Source: Nitrobium sp046350935
Lineage (GTDB): Bacteria; Nitrospirota; Thermodesulfovibrionia; Thermodesulfovibrionales; Dissulfurispiraceae
DNA: 54,003 nucleotides
Reading direction: 5' to 3'
Assembly: GCA_046350935.1 (NCBI GenBank)
Contig: JAXLZK010000027.1
Coordinates: forward strand, 1 to 54,003
In this document: in pieces, positions 1-8,630 of the stretch
How positions within the stretch are numbered: the stretch's first letter is position 1
How the letters are laid out: every line of letters starts with the position of its first letter
Notes under the pieces: generated by a model
Database searches by the model: none
Told to the model about the DNA's origin: nothing
What the model saw: the letters and a program-made list of their open reading frames with translations, nothing else
Translations under genes and position numbers: made by a program

Positions 1-1258
1 CCCTCCAGCGCCCCCCCTGCATGTATTCGATGTACTCATGGGAGAAACCCGCAATGACCGGATGAGAAGCGGTAACATGACTGCCTTCTTTCTTCCTTTC
101 CGGAAAGGCGTCGCAAGCGATCTTTACGATCTCCCGCGCGACCTCCTTTGCCCGGTGCTCGTCGAAGGGGAGGTGCCGCGCTCCGCGTATCTTTACCTTC
201 TCGGAGGTAGTGATCAGAGCCGTGTGGAACTTTTCCGCCGCCTTCGCCAGAGCCGGCATGATGCACTGGACATCCACCACCATTGCCTCGACAAGCCCGG
301 TCATGAGGGAAAGCTCCTGATTCGTGAATCCGCCTGCCGCGGGGATCCCGTGGCGCATCATCACCTCATTCGCCGTACAGCACATGCCGCACAGGCTGAT
401 GCCCTTTGCCCCGCGGGCCTGCGCGTACGCCACTATTTCAGGCTCTTCCACCACCTCAATAAGCATTTCCGCCAGGGTCGGTTCATGCCCGTGCACCACA
501 ATGTTCACCCTGTCATCCCTGAAAACGCCGAGGTTCGCTTCAGCGCGCACCGGTGTGGGCGTGCCGAAAAGGATATCCGATACTTCAGTGGAGATCATGC
601 TGCCGCCCCATCCGTTCGCCAGGGCGACACGGAGTCCCAAGAGGAGCAGCGAGTCAGGGTCCGAGTCCATTCCCATGGTGGTGCGGTCGAAGGCTTCCAC
701 GATTTCCCTGTCGATCCCCCGCGGGAGAATACCCCATTTTATCCATCTTTCCCGGGTCTTCCCGGGGGCTCTTTTCGTGAAGCTCACCCCTCCCCACTGC
801 TTGCTGAAATCATCCAGGAGGCACTGCGCCACATCCCTGGCTACCTCATGTACCGCTCTGCCCTCGAATTCGACGCCGAGAATCCCCGCAACGCGGTAGA
901 GCTTTCTCGCATCCCTGATGCCGATGTCCTGCGTCTCTCCGTTTGCCACGGCACGGAGCGTAAAGGCCATGTCGCGGCCGTGGTCGCCGTGACAGGCGCT
1001 TCCCGCACCGATCATGCGCACCAGCTTTCTCGCCGCCACCGTATCGACATCTGCTCCGCAGATCCCGACAGGTCCTTCCTCACCGCCTTTCCCCACCAGC
1101 CGGCAGGGTCCCATATGGCATACTGAACAACACGCTCCCGACTCTCCGATAGGGCAGGGCTTCATTTTTTCCGCCCTGTCGAAACAGGTCTCTATCTGTG
1201 AGTCCCTGCTCCATGCAAGGATAGTTTCGGCGCTCTCATCACCGCTTCTTTTTTTCAT
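1..1258 (-). CDS. cooS: Ni-dependent CO dehydrogenase catalytic subunit CooS (C-terminus beyond window)
   Basis: Anaerobic CO dehydrogenase: interconverts CO and CO2 at a Ni-Fe-S C-cluster, either to oxidise CO or to feed the acetyl-CoA pathway. About 419 residues are visible of a usual 620-640; the gene runs off the left edge. The N-terminus carries the expected D- and B-cluster cysteines: C35, then the C43-C44 pair, C47 and C52 (segment CCSVCHMGPC), and a further Cys in GPVGICGAD. Downstream I read HGHEP, CGMCCTANEV and VDVQCIMPAL, which match C-cluster regions of the family. The remaining C-cluster cysteines lie outside the window. The ATG at 1258 is preceded by GGGAGGAAGG. The next gene upstream (Rdx-like) is on the same strand 132 bp away, so co-transcription is possible. 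No CooF, CooC or acetyl-CoA synthase gene is visible on this side, so the pathway role cannot be settled. Confidence 0.93.
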   Translation of the reverse strand, partial: MKKRSGDESAETILAWSRDSQIETCFDRAEKMKPCPIGESGACCSVCHMGPCRLVGKGGEEGPVGICGADVDTVAARKLVRMIGAGSACHGDHGRDMAFTLRAVANGETQDIGIRDARKLYRVAGILGVEFEGRAVHEVARDVAQCLLDDFSKQWGGVSFTKRAPGKTRERWIKWGILPRGIDREIVEAFDRTTMGMDSDPDSLLLLGLRVALANGWGGSMISTEVSDILFGTPTPVRAEANLGVFRDDRVNIVVHGHEPTLAEMLIEVVEEPEIVAYAQARGAKGISLCGMCCTANEVMMRHGIPAAGGFTNQELSLMTGLVEAMVVDVQCIMPALAKAAEKFHTALITTSEKVKIRGARHLPFDEHRAKEVAREIVKIACDAFPERKKEGSHVTASHPVIAGFSHEYIEYMQGGRWR

Positions 1259-1356
1259 TTTCTATTACACCTTCCTCCCGTCAAAAATAAGAGCTGCACG
1301 GTAAGGGGGAGTATCCTTATCTTCAGCAAGAAAACTGATTCCCTCTGCAGGGGAAA

Positions 1357-1380
1357 GGGGGACTGTACACACAATCCCCC
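1357..1380 (-). terminator. possible hairpin terminator after the Rdx-like gene
   Basis: On the minus strand GGGGGA and TCCCCC arms pair across a 12-nt loop, 10 nt downstream of the Rdx-like stop, followed by TTTCCCC. The U-tract is short, so this may be only an attenuating hairpin between that gene and cooS. Confidence 0.35.
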
Positions 1381-1390
1381 CGCATGACGA

Positions 1391-1663
1391 TTATTGGCCC
1401 TTTACCCTGTTCTTGAGAAGCTGAAGCACCTCTCCCTGCTGAGGGAATCTCCCCGACTTGGTCTTGGAGAAAATCATCTCATTGCCCGTCTTGACTTCAA
1501 AGGCGCCGCTCACCGTCGACGGCACAAGCTCGGGTTTGACTCCCAACTCCATTTCGACCTGTTTCGCCAGAACGGCAGCCATCGGCCTGAAATTGCAGGT
1601 CACGCAATACTCGATTGCGACCTCCTTGACAGCGCTTCCCTCTTTTGCATTTTCCGGATTCAT
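1391..1663 (-). CDS. Rdx family (SelT/SelW/SelH-like) small redox protein
   Basis: A 90-residue protein of the Rdx family, thioredoxin-like small proteins including SelW and SelT; their partners in bacteria are mostly unknown. The sequence shows the family's N-terminal beta strand followed by a CxxC redox motif (EYCVTCNFRP, C20 and C23), then the GAFEVKTG strand near residue 53 and the C-terminal GRFPQQGEVL segment typical of the family, where a conserved Phe-Pro precedes the last helix. Both Cys are ordinary codons, with no selenocysteine. I chose the ATG at 1663 because it follows GGGAGGACCGA; a longer frame upstream has no such site. It lies upstream of cooS on the same strand, so a role in that redox context is possible but not shown. 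Confidence 0.8.
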   Translation of the reverse strand: MNPENAKEGSAVKEVAIEYCVTCNFRPMAAVLAKQVEMELGVKPELVPSTVSGAFEVKTGNEMIFSKTKSGRFPQQGEVLQLLKNRVKGQ

Positions 1664-2078
1664 TCGGTCCTCCCTTTGATGGAATATACTTCCGTTCGAT
1701 CGTCCTCTCCCGGTCCGCGGGTCTTCCCCCGCGGCCGGCTCCCTTCGCCCTGCACTACGGAGCAGGCGTGCTCCGCTCTTCGACATGCAAAGGGCCTCTT
1801 GCTTTACTGTATCCCGGGAGAGGGGAGAGGTGCTGTAACAATTACTACAATGTATCGTTTTAAGTACGGAGGCGGGGGAGAGAGCAGGGAGAGCGACAGG
1901 AAAAAACCTTGACACGCCCTCCGATCCGTTATACTCTTTAATCAGAGAGACGGAACAAGGTGGTGGACCCTGACCCCCATATCCTGTAGTGCCAGGAACA
2001 GATGCAAAGCGGGGGCAACAGCCGCCACCTTTTTATTGTCTTTTTTCGTTGTTCGGCAGAAGCCTTTCTTCCGGCCCT
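1664..2078. other. 415-bp intergenic region with a possible plus-strand promoter
   Basis: No convincing gene. On the minus strand, upstream of the Rdx-like gene, an inverted repeat TGTA-N2-AATT-N2-TACA occupies 1834-1849. On the plus strand TTGACA (1909-1914) and TATACT (1930-1935), 15 bp apart, could form a promoter pointing towards the 3' end of spoT. About 70-100 nt further on there is a G/C-rich imperfect hairpin near 2012-2030 followed by a T-rich stretch. No coding frame follows this promoter, so a small RNA is possible but weakly supported. Confidence 0.3.
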
Positions 2079-4193
2079 TCAGCGTCTGACGCCCAGAATC
2101 CCGTCCACCTGTTTTATCTTGTTGATGAGGGTGGTGATCTGGCTCCGGTTCTTGATCTCCAGGGTAATGTCCAGCAGCGCCCTCTTGTCGTGGGTGGAGC
2201 TGGCTTTCAGCTCGCTGATGTTCACTTCGGCCGCGGAGATCAGGGCGGTGAGGCTGGCCAGGATGCCGGGCTTGTCCATGCTCTCGACATGGAGCTTGGC
2301 GGTCGTGGTGATATCGGCGTCGTGGCTCCACTCCACGTCAATCAGTCTCTCCCCTTCCAGCGCCAGCCTCTCGAGGTTGGGGCATTCCTTCCGGTGGATG
2401 GTCACGCCTTTGCCTTTTGTAATGAATCCTGCAATTTTATCGCCCGGCACCGGCAGACAGCATTTGCCGATGTGGTACATGACGTTGTCGACGCCCCTGA
2501 TGCTGATGACGCTCTTGTCGTTGCGGGGGGGCTTCGGCGGCGGCTTGGGGGCGACCGCCTCTTCAGGCCTCTCCGGCATGAGCCTGTTGACCACCTGATG
2601 CGCGGAAACCCTGCCGTATCCGACAGAGGCATACAGGTCCTCGAGGTCATGCAGACTCATGGTCCTGATCGCCTCTTCCAGCTTTTCGGACTTGAGAATC
2701 GAGAGGGGCAGGCCGTGGCGCCGCACCTCGTCCTCCATGAGCTTCGTCCCCAGCTCGACGCTCTTCTTCGTCTCCTCCGTCTTGATCCACTGCTTGATCC
2801 TGCTCTTGGCCCGCTGGGTGACGACGAATTTCAGCCAATCCTTGCTCGGTCCGTGGGAGGGGGAGGTGATGATCTCCACCGCATCGCCGCTGTCCAGCTT
2901 GTACCGGAGAGGGACGATTTTGCCGTTCACCTTCGCACCGATGCACTTGTGACCCACCTGCGTGTGAATGCTGTAGGCGAAGTCGACGGGCGTGGACCCC
3001 ACCGGAAGCTCCTTGATATCTCCGTTCGGGGTGAAGACGTATACCGTATCCGGCACCACCTCTCCCTTGACCGCTTCGAGGAACTCTTTTGCATCCGAGC
3101 TGTCCTTGATCAACTCCCGCAGCCATGCGATGAAACGGGCGTTCTTATGGTCGAGGCTGTCCTTTTCCTTGTACCGCCAGTGAGCGGCGATCCCCTCCTC
3201 GGCGATTTCGTCCATGAACTTCGTGCGGATCTGGAACTCCACCCGGTCTCCCCCCGGCCCCACCACCGTGGTATGGAGGGACTGGTACATATTCGACTTC
3301 GGCAGGCTGATGAAGTCCTTGAAGCGCCCCGGCACCAGCGGCCAGAGGGAATGGAGAATGCCGAGGACGTCATAGCAATGGCCCACCGTATCGGTGACGA
3401 TCCTGAGCCCGATGACGTCATGGACCTGATCGAAGGGGATCTTCTGCTTCATCAGCTTCTGATAGATGCCGTAGAAATGTTTTATCCTGCCCTTTATCTT
3501 CACCGGGATGCCCGCCTGGGAGAGCTTCTCCTCGACGATTTTCTTCACGTCGTCGATATAGCGCTCCTGATCCTCCCTGCGCTTGGCGACTTTCAGCTCG
3601 AGATCGCAGCAGAGGTCGGGCATGAGGGTCTTGAAGCTCAGGTCCTCGAACTCCGTGCGGAGCCAGCCAATCCCGAGCCGGTTTGCAAGGGGAGCGTAGA
3701 TTTCGAGGGTCTCCTTGGCGATCCTCCTGCGCTTTTCTTCGGGGAGGTGCCCTATGGTCCTCATGTTATGGAGCCTGTCCGCAAATTTGATAAGAATGAC
3801 CCTGACATCCTTCGACATGGCGAGAAGCATCTTCCTGAAGTTCTCCGCCTGGGCCTCCTCTTTTGTCTTGAACTCCACCTTGCCCAGCTTTGTGAGCGAT
3901 TCGACGAGAAAGGATATTTCATTGCCGAACATTTCACGGATATCCTCGGCCGTGGTGCCGGTGTCCTCAATGGTGTCATGGAGCAGCCCCGCTGCGATGG
4001 TAGCGGTGTCCAGGTACATATCCGCAAGGGTGTCCGCCACGGAAAGGGGGTGGTTGATATAGGGGGAGCCCTCCATCCGTTTCTGGCTGCAGTGGGCCTC
4101 TCGGGAGAAGATGTAGGACTTCTTGATAAGGTCCGCATCCGCCCTGGGATTATAGGCATGCACCTTTTCCAGAACGGTATTGATGGTAATCAT
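2079..4193 (-). CDS. spoT: bifunctional (p)ppGpp synthetase/hydrolase, Rel/SpoT family
   Basis: Makes and degrades the stringent-response alarmone (p)ppGpp in the cytoplasm. The 704 residues are normal length for a long RSH protein. The N-terminal HD hydrolase domain is seen in HPLSVADTLADMYLD and LLHDTIEDTG (about residues 47-80) and in FADRLHNMRT. The synthetase domain follows (IKHFYGIYQKL, HDVIGLRIV), then a TGS domain (VYVFTPNGDIKELPVGSTP) and a C-terminal ACT domain (MDKPGILASLTALISAAEVN). Both catalytic halves look intact, so it should be bifunctional. It is divergent from murA with only 60 bp between the start codons. No Shine-Dalgarno sequence precedes the ATG; a TATAAT box sits 5 nt upstream, suggesting a leaderless transcript. 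Confidence 0.96.
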   Translation of the reverse strand: MITINTVLEKVHAYNPRADADLIKKSYIFSREAHCSQKRMEGSPYINHPLSVADTLADMYLDTATIAAGLLHDTIEDTGTTAEDIREMFGNEISFLVESLTKLGKVEFKTKEEAQAENFRKMLLAMSKDVRVILIKFADRLHNMRTIGHLPEEKRRRIAKETLEIYAPLANRLGIGWLRTEFEDLSFKTLMPDLCCDLELKVAKRREDQERYIDDVKKIVEEKLSQAGIPVKIKGRIKHFYGIYQKLMKQKIPFDQVHDVIGLRIVTDTVGHCYDVLGILHSLWPLVPGRFKDFISLPKSNMYQSLHTTVVGPGGDRVEFQIRTKFMDEIAEEGIAAHWRYKEKDSLDHKNARFIAWLRELIKDSSDAKEFLEAVKGEVVPDTVYVFTPNGDIKELPVGSTPVDFAYSIHTQVGHKCIGAKVNGKIVPLRYKLDSGDAVEIITSPSHGPSKDWLKFVVTQRAKSRIKQWIKTEETKKSVELGTKLMEDEVRRHGLPLSILKSEKLEEAIRTMSLHDLEDLYASVGYGRVSAHQVVNRLMPERPEEAVAPKPPPKPPRNDKSVISIRGVDNVMYHIGKCCLPVPGDKIAGFITKGKGVTIHRKECPNLERLALEGERLIDVEWSHDADITTTAKLHVESMDKPGILASLTALISAAEVNISELKASSTHDKRALLDITLEIKNRSQITTLINKIKQVDGILGVRR

Positions 4194-4198
4194 AAAAG

Positions 4199-4204
4199 AT
4201 TATA
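4199..4204 (-). promoter_or_regulatory. -10 box of spoT, leaderless arrangement
   Basis: A perfect TATAAT on the minus strand followed by CTTTT and the spoT ATG. With a normal -10 to +1 distance the transcript would start at or next to the A of the ATG. There is no purine-rich site before the ATG. No clear -35 was seen. Confidence 0.6.
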
Positions 4205-4237
4205 ACTCTTTCATAATACGTTACGCTATACGGCTTG

Positions 4238-4246
4238 TGGTAATAT
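4238..4246 (+). promoter_or_regulatory. extended -10 promoter of murA, leaderless arrangement
   Basis: TGG followed by TAATAT (4 of 6 matches to the -10 consensus), then 7 nt to the murA ATG with no Shine-Dalgarno sequence. The TGG immediately before the hexamer also occurs before the -10 boxes of mutL, vorB and the holin-like gene. Confidence 0.45.
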
Positions 4247-4253
4247 AAACGCT

Positions 4254-5510
4254 ATGGAAAGATTGATTATACAGGGCAGCAAGCCCCTGAAGGGAGAAGT
4301 GCAGATCAGCGGGGCGAAGAATGCAGCCCTGCCCATCATCACCGCGTCCCTCCTCGCGACGGGAGAGAGCACTGTTTTCAGGGTGCCCGACCTGAGGGAC
4401 GTGTCCACAATGGGAAAACTTCTTGAAAACATGGGGACTTCTTACCACTACGCCGGGGGGAGCGTCTCCGTCGATACAGCCGGGATCCGCCATTTCGAGG
4501 CGCCCTACGACCTGGTGAAGACCATGCGCGCCTCGGTTCTCGTTCTCGGCCCCCTGGTGGCGCGGTACGGCAAAGCCAGGGTTTCCCTGCCGGGCGGGTG
4601 CGCCATCGGTGCGCGCCCCATCAACCTGCATCTGATGGGGCTGGAGAAGATGGGGGCGAAAATAGTGCTTGAAGCAGGGTACGTCATCGCGAAAGCGGGC
4701 CGGCTGAAAGGCGCCTCCGTTTATTTCGACACGGCCACCGTGACGGGGACGGAGAACCTCATGATGGCGGCGGCCCTCGCAAAAGGGACCTCCGTCATCG
4801 AGAACGCGGCCCGCGAGCCCGAAGTGGTGGACCTTGCCGCCTGCCTCACCTCCATGGGCGCGAAGATAAGCGGGGCGGGCGAGAGCATTATCGAGATCGA
4901 GGGGGTCGACGAGCTGCGGCCCATACGGGGGCACGAAGTGATCCCCGACAGGATCGAAACAGGCACTTTCATGGCCATCGCCGGCATCACCGGGGGAGAC
5001 CTGCTCCTCAGGGGATGCAGACCCGATCACCTGGGAGCGGTCATGGTCAAGTTCAAGGAGGCGGGGATCGCTTTCCGGGAGACCAGGCGCGGACTACGGG
5101 TCATCGGCCCTGAAAAGCTCTCCCCGGCGGACATCAAGACACGCCCCTACCCCGGCTTTCCCACGGATATGCAGGCGCAGTTCATGGCGCTGATGGCGCT
5201 GGCGGACGGAACGAGCATCATAAAAGAGACGGTCTTCGAGAACCGTTTCATGCATGTGGCGGAGCTGCGGCGGATGGGGGCGGTCATCGACATCGACGGC
5301 GGGACCGCATCCGTCAAGGGGATGGCCGCGCTCAAAGGAGCTCCGGTGATGGCGACGGACCTACGGGCTTCCGCCTCCCTGGTGGTGGCTGCATTGCGCG
5401 CCGAGGGGGAGAGCGTCATCGACCGCATCTATCACCTCGACAGGGGATATGAGCGGATGGACGAGAAGCTCAGAAAAGTGGGGGCCTCGGTGGAGCGGGT
5501 CACTTCCTGA
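4254..5510 (+). CDS. murA: UDP-N-acetylglucosamine 1-carboxyvinyltransferase MurA
   Basis: First committed step of peptidoglycan synthesis: transfers enolpyruvate from PEP to UDP-GlcNAc. The 418-residue length is standard. The sequence begins with the family signature GSKPLKGEVQISGAKNAALP (Lys22 and Asn23 positions of the family). It has the catalytic-loop cysteine in LPGGCAIGARP, so it should be fosfomycin-sensitive in principle. Later segments such as YPGFPTDMQAQFMAL and DLRASASLVVAAL are also characteristic. The start is the ATG at 4254; it has no Shine-Dalgarno site but a -10 box lies 7 nt upstream. Its 3' end overlaps the 3' end of mutL, on the other strand, by 11 bp. Confidence 0.97.
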   Translation: MERLIIQGSKPLKGEVQISGAKNAALPIITASLLATGESTVFRVPDLRDVSTMGKLLENMGTSYHYAGGSVSVDTAGIRHFEAPYDLVKTMRASVLVLGPLVARYGKARVSLPGGCAIGARPINLHLMGLEKMGAKIVLEAGYVIAKAGRLKGASVYFDTATVTGTENLMMAAALAKGTSVIENAAREPEVVDLAACLTSMGAKISGAGESIIEIEGVDELRPIRGHEVIPDRIETGTFMAIAGITGGDLLLRGCRPDHLGAVMVKFKEAGIAFRETRRGLRVIGPEKLSPADIKTRPYPGFPTDMQAQFMALMALADGTSIIKETVFENRFMHVAELRRMGAVIDIDGGTASVKGMAALKGAPVMATDLRASASLVVAALRAEGESVIDRIYHLDRGYERMDEKLRKVGASVERVTS

Positions 5511-7254
5511 ACATCTTCCGCAGCTCCTCCCGTGAAAGGAAGATTTTCGTCGGCCTTCCGTGGGGACAGGAGTCGGGATTTTCGCACCGGGCGAGGGCTT
5601 TCAACAACTCCGCGGCCCGCACCCCGTCCGGGACCTCCCTGCCCCTGATGGAGGTATGGCACGCCATGCGCGCTGCTACCGCCTTCGTGAGGGCATCAAC
5701 CGGCTCGAACCCTCTCATGTCGATCCCTTCTTCCTCCCTCCGGAGGAGCGCGGCGGCCACATCGCCGAGCAGCATCCCGCTGTCGGCATCCCTCAGCAGT
5801 TCGGGCACGCTCCTCACCACCACCGAGCCGTGGCCGAAATCCTCCACTTCGAGCCCCAGAGCGCTCAGCAGGGAAAGGTGGGCCAGGATCACCTCGTATT
5901 CGGCGCTCTGCAGCTTCACCGGATGAGGGAAGAGGAGCGGACACCCCCGCATTTCCGTCCTCCTCAGAAGGCTCTCGTAATTGATCCTCTCGTGCGCGGC
6001 ATGGTAGTCCAGCAGCAGAAGCCCTCCCCTGTCGGGGACCGCCACCACGGTATCTCCGAGGTAGAGGACGGGGAGCGATAAAGCATACGCAGCACTCACC
6101 TCTTCGGAAACGGCGTACCCGAGGCCTCCGACCGGCATCTCCCTTTCCGGATAGGACCCCGCCCCGCCGCCCGGAGCGGGCATGCCTTCAGCAGTGTGAA
6201 AGGGCGAGGGGAGAGGGCGCTCGTCATCGGGATGCCGGACTGCTTCAGCATTCCTCCTCAGGACGCCCCTCACCGTTTGAAAAACGAAATGGAAGACCGT
6301 GCTCTTGCTCTCGAAACGCACCTCCCTCTTTGCAGGGTGCACATTGAAATCCACCCCGGAAGGGTCCATATCCAGGTAGAGGAAGAAAAGCGGATGCCTG
6401 TCTCCGGGCAGAAGCCCCTCGTATGCCCTGTATACGGCCTGGGTTACGCCGGGGTCCCTCACCGGCCTTCTGTTGAGGAACAGGTACTGGCTGCTCCTGT
6501 TGTTTCTCAGAACAGAAGGTTTGCTTACGAATACCGCTCCCTTTATAAGTCCTCCCTCCGCCTCTCCTTCCAGCAGACCTTCCATCAAGTCCCTGCCAAA
6601 CACCTGCAGCAGCCTCTCCCGGAGGGACGAGGCCGGCGGCAGGTTCAGCACCGTTTCCCTCTCCCGGTGCAGGAAGAAACCGATATGCGGATGGGACAGG
6701 GCCGCCCGCGTTACGGCGTCGATGAGGTGATAGTTCTCGGTGGCGTCCGACTTGAGAAATTTTCGGCGCGCCGGCGTATTGAAAAAAAGGTCTTTCACCT
6801 CGATGCTCGTGCCCGCCGCCGGACAGTCCCGCACCTCCTGCAGCTCTCCCCCGCTGATCTCGATGCAGGTCCCCGGCCCTGCCGGTGCGGCGTCCTCCGC
6901 CCCTTCCCGCCCGGCGGTGGACAGCTTCACCTTTGCAACGGAGGCGATGGACGCGAGCGCCTCTCCGCGAAAACCCATGGTCCGCAGCGCGAAAAGATCG
7001 CTTTCGTCCCTGATCTTGCTCGTGGTATAGCGCTCGAAGGCGAGAAGGGCGTCTTCCCTCTCCATGCCCCTGCCGTTATCGGAAACGCGGAGCAGGCTCC
7101 GTCCGGCGCGGACCACTTCGATATCGATCCGCGTACTGCCGGCGTCGATGGAGTTCTCAACAAGCTCCTTGACCACGGAGGCGGGTCTTTCCACCACTTC
7201 GCCGGCTGCAATCTTGTTGCGGAGATGTTCGGGGAGAACGGTGATGATCGGCAT
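5500..7254 (-). CDS. mutL: DNA mismatch repair protein MutL
   Basis: Mismatch-repair ATPase that links MutS mismatch recognition to downstream excision. The 584 residues carry the GHKL ATPase motifs in order: ENSIDAG (motif I), SDNGRGM (motif II), then TMGFRGEAL (motif III). The MutL-specific segment FNTPARRKFLKS follows, then NRRPVRDP and VHPAKREVRF. The C-terminal dimerisation domain ends with SCPHGRPTKIFLS and a short FRK-like tail. I did not see an obvious DQHAxxER endonuclease motif; the aligned segment reads DYHAAHERINYE, close to the form DxHAAxER, so nicking activity is plausible but should be checked. The ATG at 7254 (MPIITVLP) is preferred over one 15 nt upstream because it matches family N-termini and sits 5 nt after a -10 box. 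Confidence 0.96.
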   Translation of the reverse strand: MPIITVLPEHLRNKIAAGEVVERPASVVKELVENSIDAGSTRIDIEVVRAGRSLLRVSDNGRGMEREDALLAFERYTTSKIRDESDLFALRTMGFRGEALASIASVAKVKLSTAGREGAEDAAPAGPGTCIEISGGELQEVRDCPAAGTSIEVKDLFFNTPARRKFLKSDATENYHLIDAVTRAALSHPHIGFFLHRERETVLNLPPASSLRERLLQVFGRDLMEGLLEGEAEGGLIKGAVFVSKPSVLRNNRSSQYLFLNRRPVRDPGVTQAVYRAYEGLLPGDRHPLFFLYLDMDPSGVDFNVHPAKREVRFESKSTVFHFVFQTVRGVLRRNAEAVRHPDDERPLPSPFHTAEGMPAPGGGAGSYPEREMPVGGLGYAVSEEVSAAYALSLPVLYLGDTVVAVPDRGGLLLLDYHAAHERINYESLLRRTEMRGCPLLFPHPVKLQSAEYEVILAHLSLLSALGLEVEDFGHGSVVVRSVPELLRDADSGMLLGDVAAALLRREEEGIDMRGFEPVDALTKAVAARMACHTSIRGREVPDGVRAAELLKALARCENPDSCPHGRPTKIFLSREELRKMFRK

Positions 7255-7259
7255 TTCAT

Positions 7260-7268
7260 ATTGTACCA
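7260..7268 (-). promoter_or_regulatory. extended -10 promoter of mutL, leaderless arrangement
   Basis: On the minus strand TGG-TACAAT, 5 of 6 matches to the -10 consensus with an extended TGn, then ATGAA and the in-frame ATG of mutL. No Shine-Dalgarno sequence precedes the start. A nearer ATG within ATGAAATG is out of frame. Confidence 0.5.
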
Positions 7269-7427
7269 CAGCCGCCGCGCCGGACAGCCGGGCAGGGCGG
7301 AGGGCTCAGTGAAAGGATCTGAAGCGGGCTCATCCGTGAAAGAGTATAATTTATAAGGGAGTGGAAATGTTCTTCGCACCGGGGACCCGGAACGTTTCCC
7401 CCCTCCAGAGAGCTTCGGGAGGAACGC

Positions 7428-8630
7428 GTGACACTCTTTCTTCTTGTCTTCTTCTCCCTGTACGGAGGACTGCACTGGTACGCCTTCGTAAAGGCGAGGG
7501 CCGCCTTAGCGCTCGGGGCGGGAGCTTCCCTTTTCCTCGCCCTCTTCATGGCATTCATGACGGCAGCTCCTCTCCTGACCCGCGTCACGGAAAAACAGGG
7601 GTACGAGAAAAGCGCTCAGATGCTCGCATATACCGGCTATATCTGGATGGGTGTCCTCTTTCTCTTCTGCTCCCTGTCGGCGCTCGTCGATCTCCATCGC
7701 CTGCTGGTTGCCGTTGGGGAAGCCGTTCTCCGGCGGAACCTCGCCGGGCTGCACGTTTCCGGCCGCCCCGCCTTTCTGATCACCCTCCTCATTACGGTCC
7801 TCCTCTCTTTGTATGCTTATTACGCAGCCGGGGCGATACGCCTGGAGAGAGTCGTCCTCACCTCGCCGAAGATCCCGCGGGAAGCGGGGACGCTGACCAT
7901 CGCCCAGATCTCCGACGTGCATCTCGGGCTGATCGTGCGGGAGGAGAGGCTGCGGCGCATTCTCGATGTGGTCAAGCGGGCGGACCCCGACATCCTCGTT
8001 TCGACCGGCGACCTCGTGGACGGGCAGATCGCGCGTCTGAACGGGCTGGCGGAGCTGCTGCAGGAGATACGTCCTCCCCAGGGGAAATTCGCCATCACGG
8101 GGAATCACGAATATTACGCGGGGATCGGCCAGGCGCTCGTCTTCACCAGACAGGCGGGATTCACCCTTCTGAGAGGGGAGGCCGTCACCGGCATGATCAA
8201 CATCGCAGGGGTGGACGATCCTGCGGCAAAGGCCTTCGGCCTTTTCAGCGATGTTTCCGAAAAGGCGCTGCTCTCCGCTCTTCCCGGAGAGAAATTCACC
8301 CTTCTGCTGAAGCACAGGCCGCTCGTCGACAGGAGCGCCGAGGGGCTCTTCGATCTCCAGCTTTCCGGACACACGCACAAAGGGCAGATTTTCCCCTTCG
8401 GCCTTTTGACCGGAGCGTTCTATGCCCTGAAGGGGACCGTCCAGGCGGGGTACGCAGAGCTTTCCGGGAAATCACGACTCTACGTGAGCAGGGGTTCGGG
8501 CACCTGGGGTCCGCCTCTCCGCTTCCTCGCACCCCCTGAAGTGACGCTCATCGAACTGAAACACGGCGCTGCGGGAGCCCCACTGTGGGAGGGGACCCCG
8601 GTGCGGGCTACTCCAGGCCGTACTCCTTGA
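7428..8630 (+). CDS. membrane-anchored calcineurin-like metallophosphoesterase (YaeI/YkuE type)
   Basis: A 400-residue protein with an N-terminal membrane domain of roughly four to five hydrophobic helices (residues about 1-145) and a C-terminal metallophosphoesterase domain. The metal-binding motifs are all visible: ISDVHLG, STGDLVDG, GNHEYY, a histidine in LLLKHRP and SGHTHKGQ. Related enzymes act on nucleotides or lipid-linked phosphates; the substrate here is unknown. The start is a GTG at 7428 preceded by GGGAGGA at good spacing. A TATAAT at 7345-7350 may be its -10 box, giving a leader of about 70 nt, but I see no good -35. Its 3' end overlaps the convergent NtrC-type gene by 23 bp. Confidence 0.85.
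   Translation: MTLFLLVFFSLYGGLHWYAFVKARAALALGAGASLFLALFMAFMTAAPLLTRVTEKQGYEKSAQMLAYTGYIWMGVLFLFCSLSALVDLHRLLVAVGEAVLRRNLAGLHVSGRPAFLITLLITVLLSLYAYYAAGAIRLERVVLTSPKIPREAGTLTIAQISDVHLGLIVREERLRRILDVVKRADPDILVSTGDLVDGQIARLNGLAELLQEIRPPQGKFAITGNHEYYAGIGQALVFTRQAGFTLLRGEAVTGMINIAGVDDPAAKAFGLFSDVSEKALLSALPGEKFTLLLKHRPLVDRSAEGLFDLQLSGHTHKGQIFPFGLLTGAFYALKGTVQAGYAELSGKSRLYVSRGSGTWGPPLRFLAPPEVTLIELKHGAAGAPLWEGTPVRATPGRTP

Noticed and set aside
38..1126. Long plus-strand frame of 362 codons at the left edge
   Set aside because: It is antisense to cooS, whose cluster ligands and signature segments are unmistakable on the minus strand; the plus-strand translation is Arg/His/Pro-rich without any recognisable domain.
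1989..4205. Plus-strand frame of 738 codons opposite spoT
   Set aside because: Antisense shadow caused by high GC; the minus strand carries intact HD, synthetase, TGS and ACT domains.
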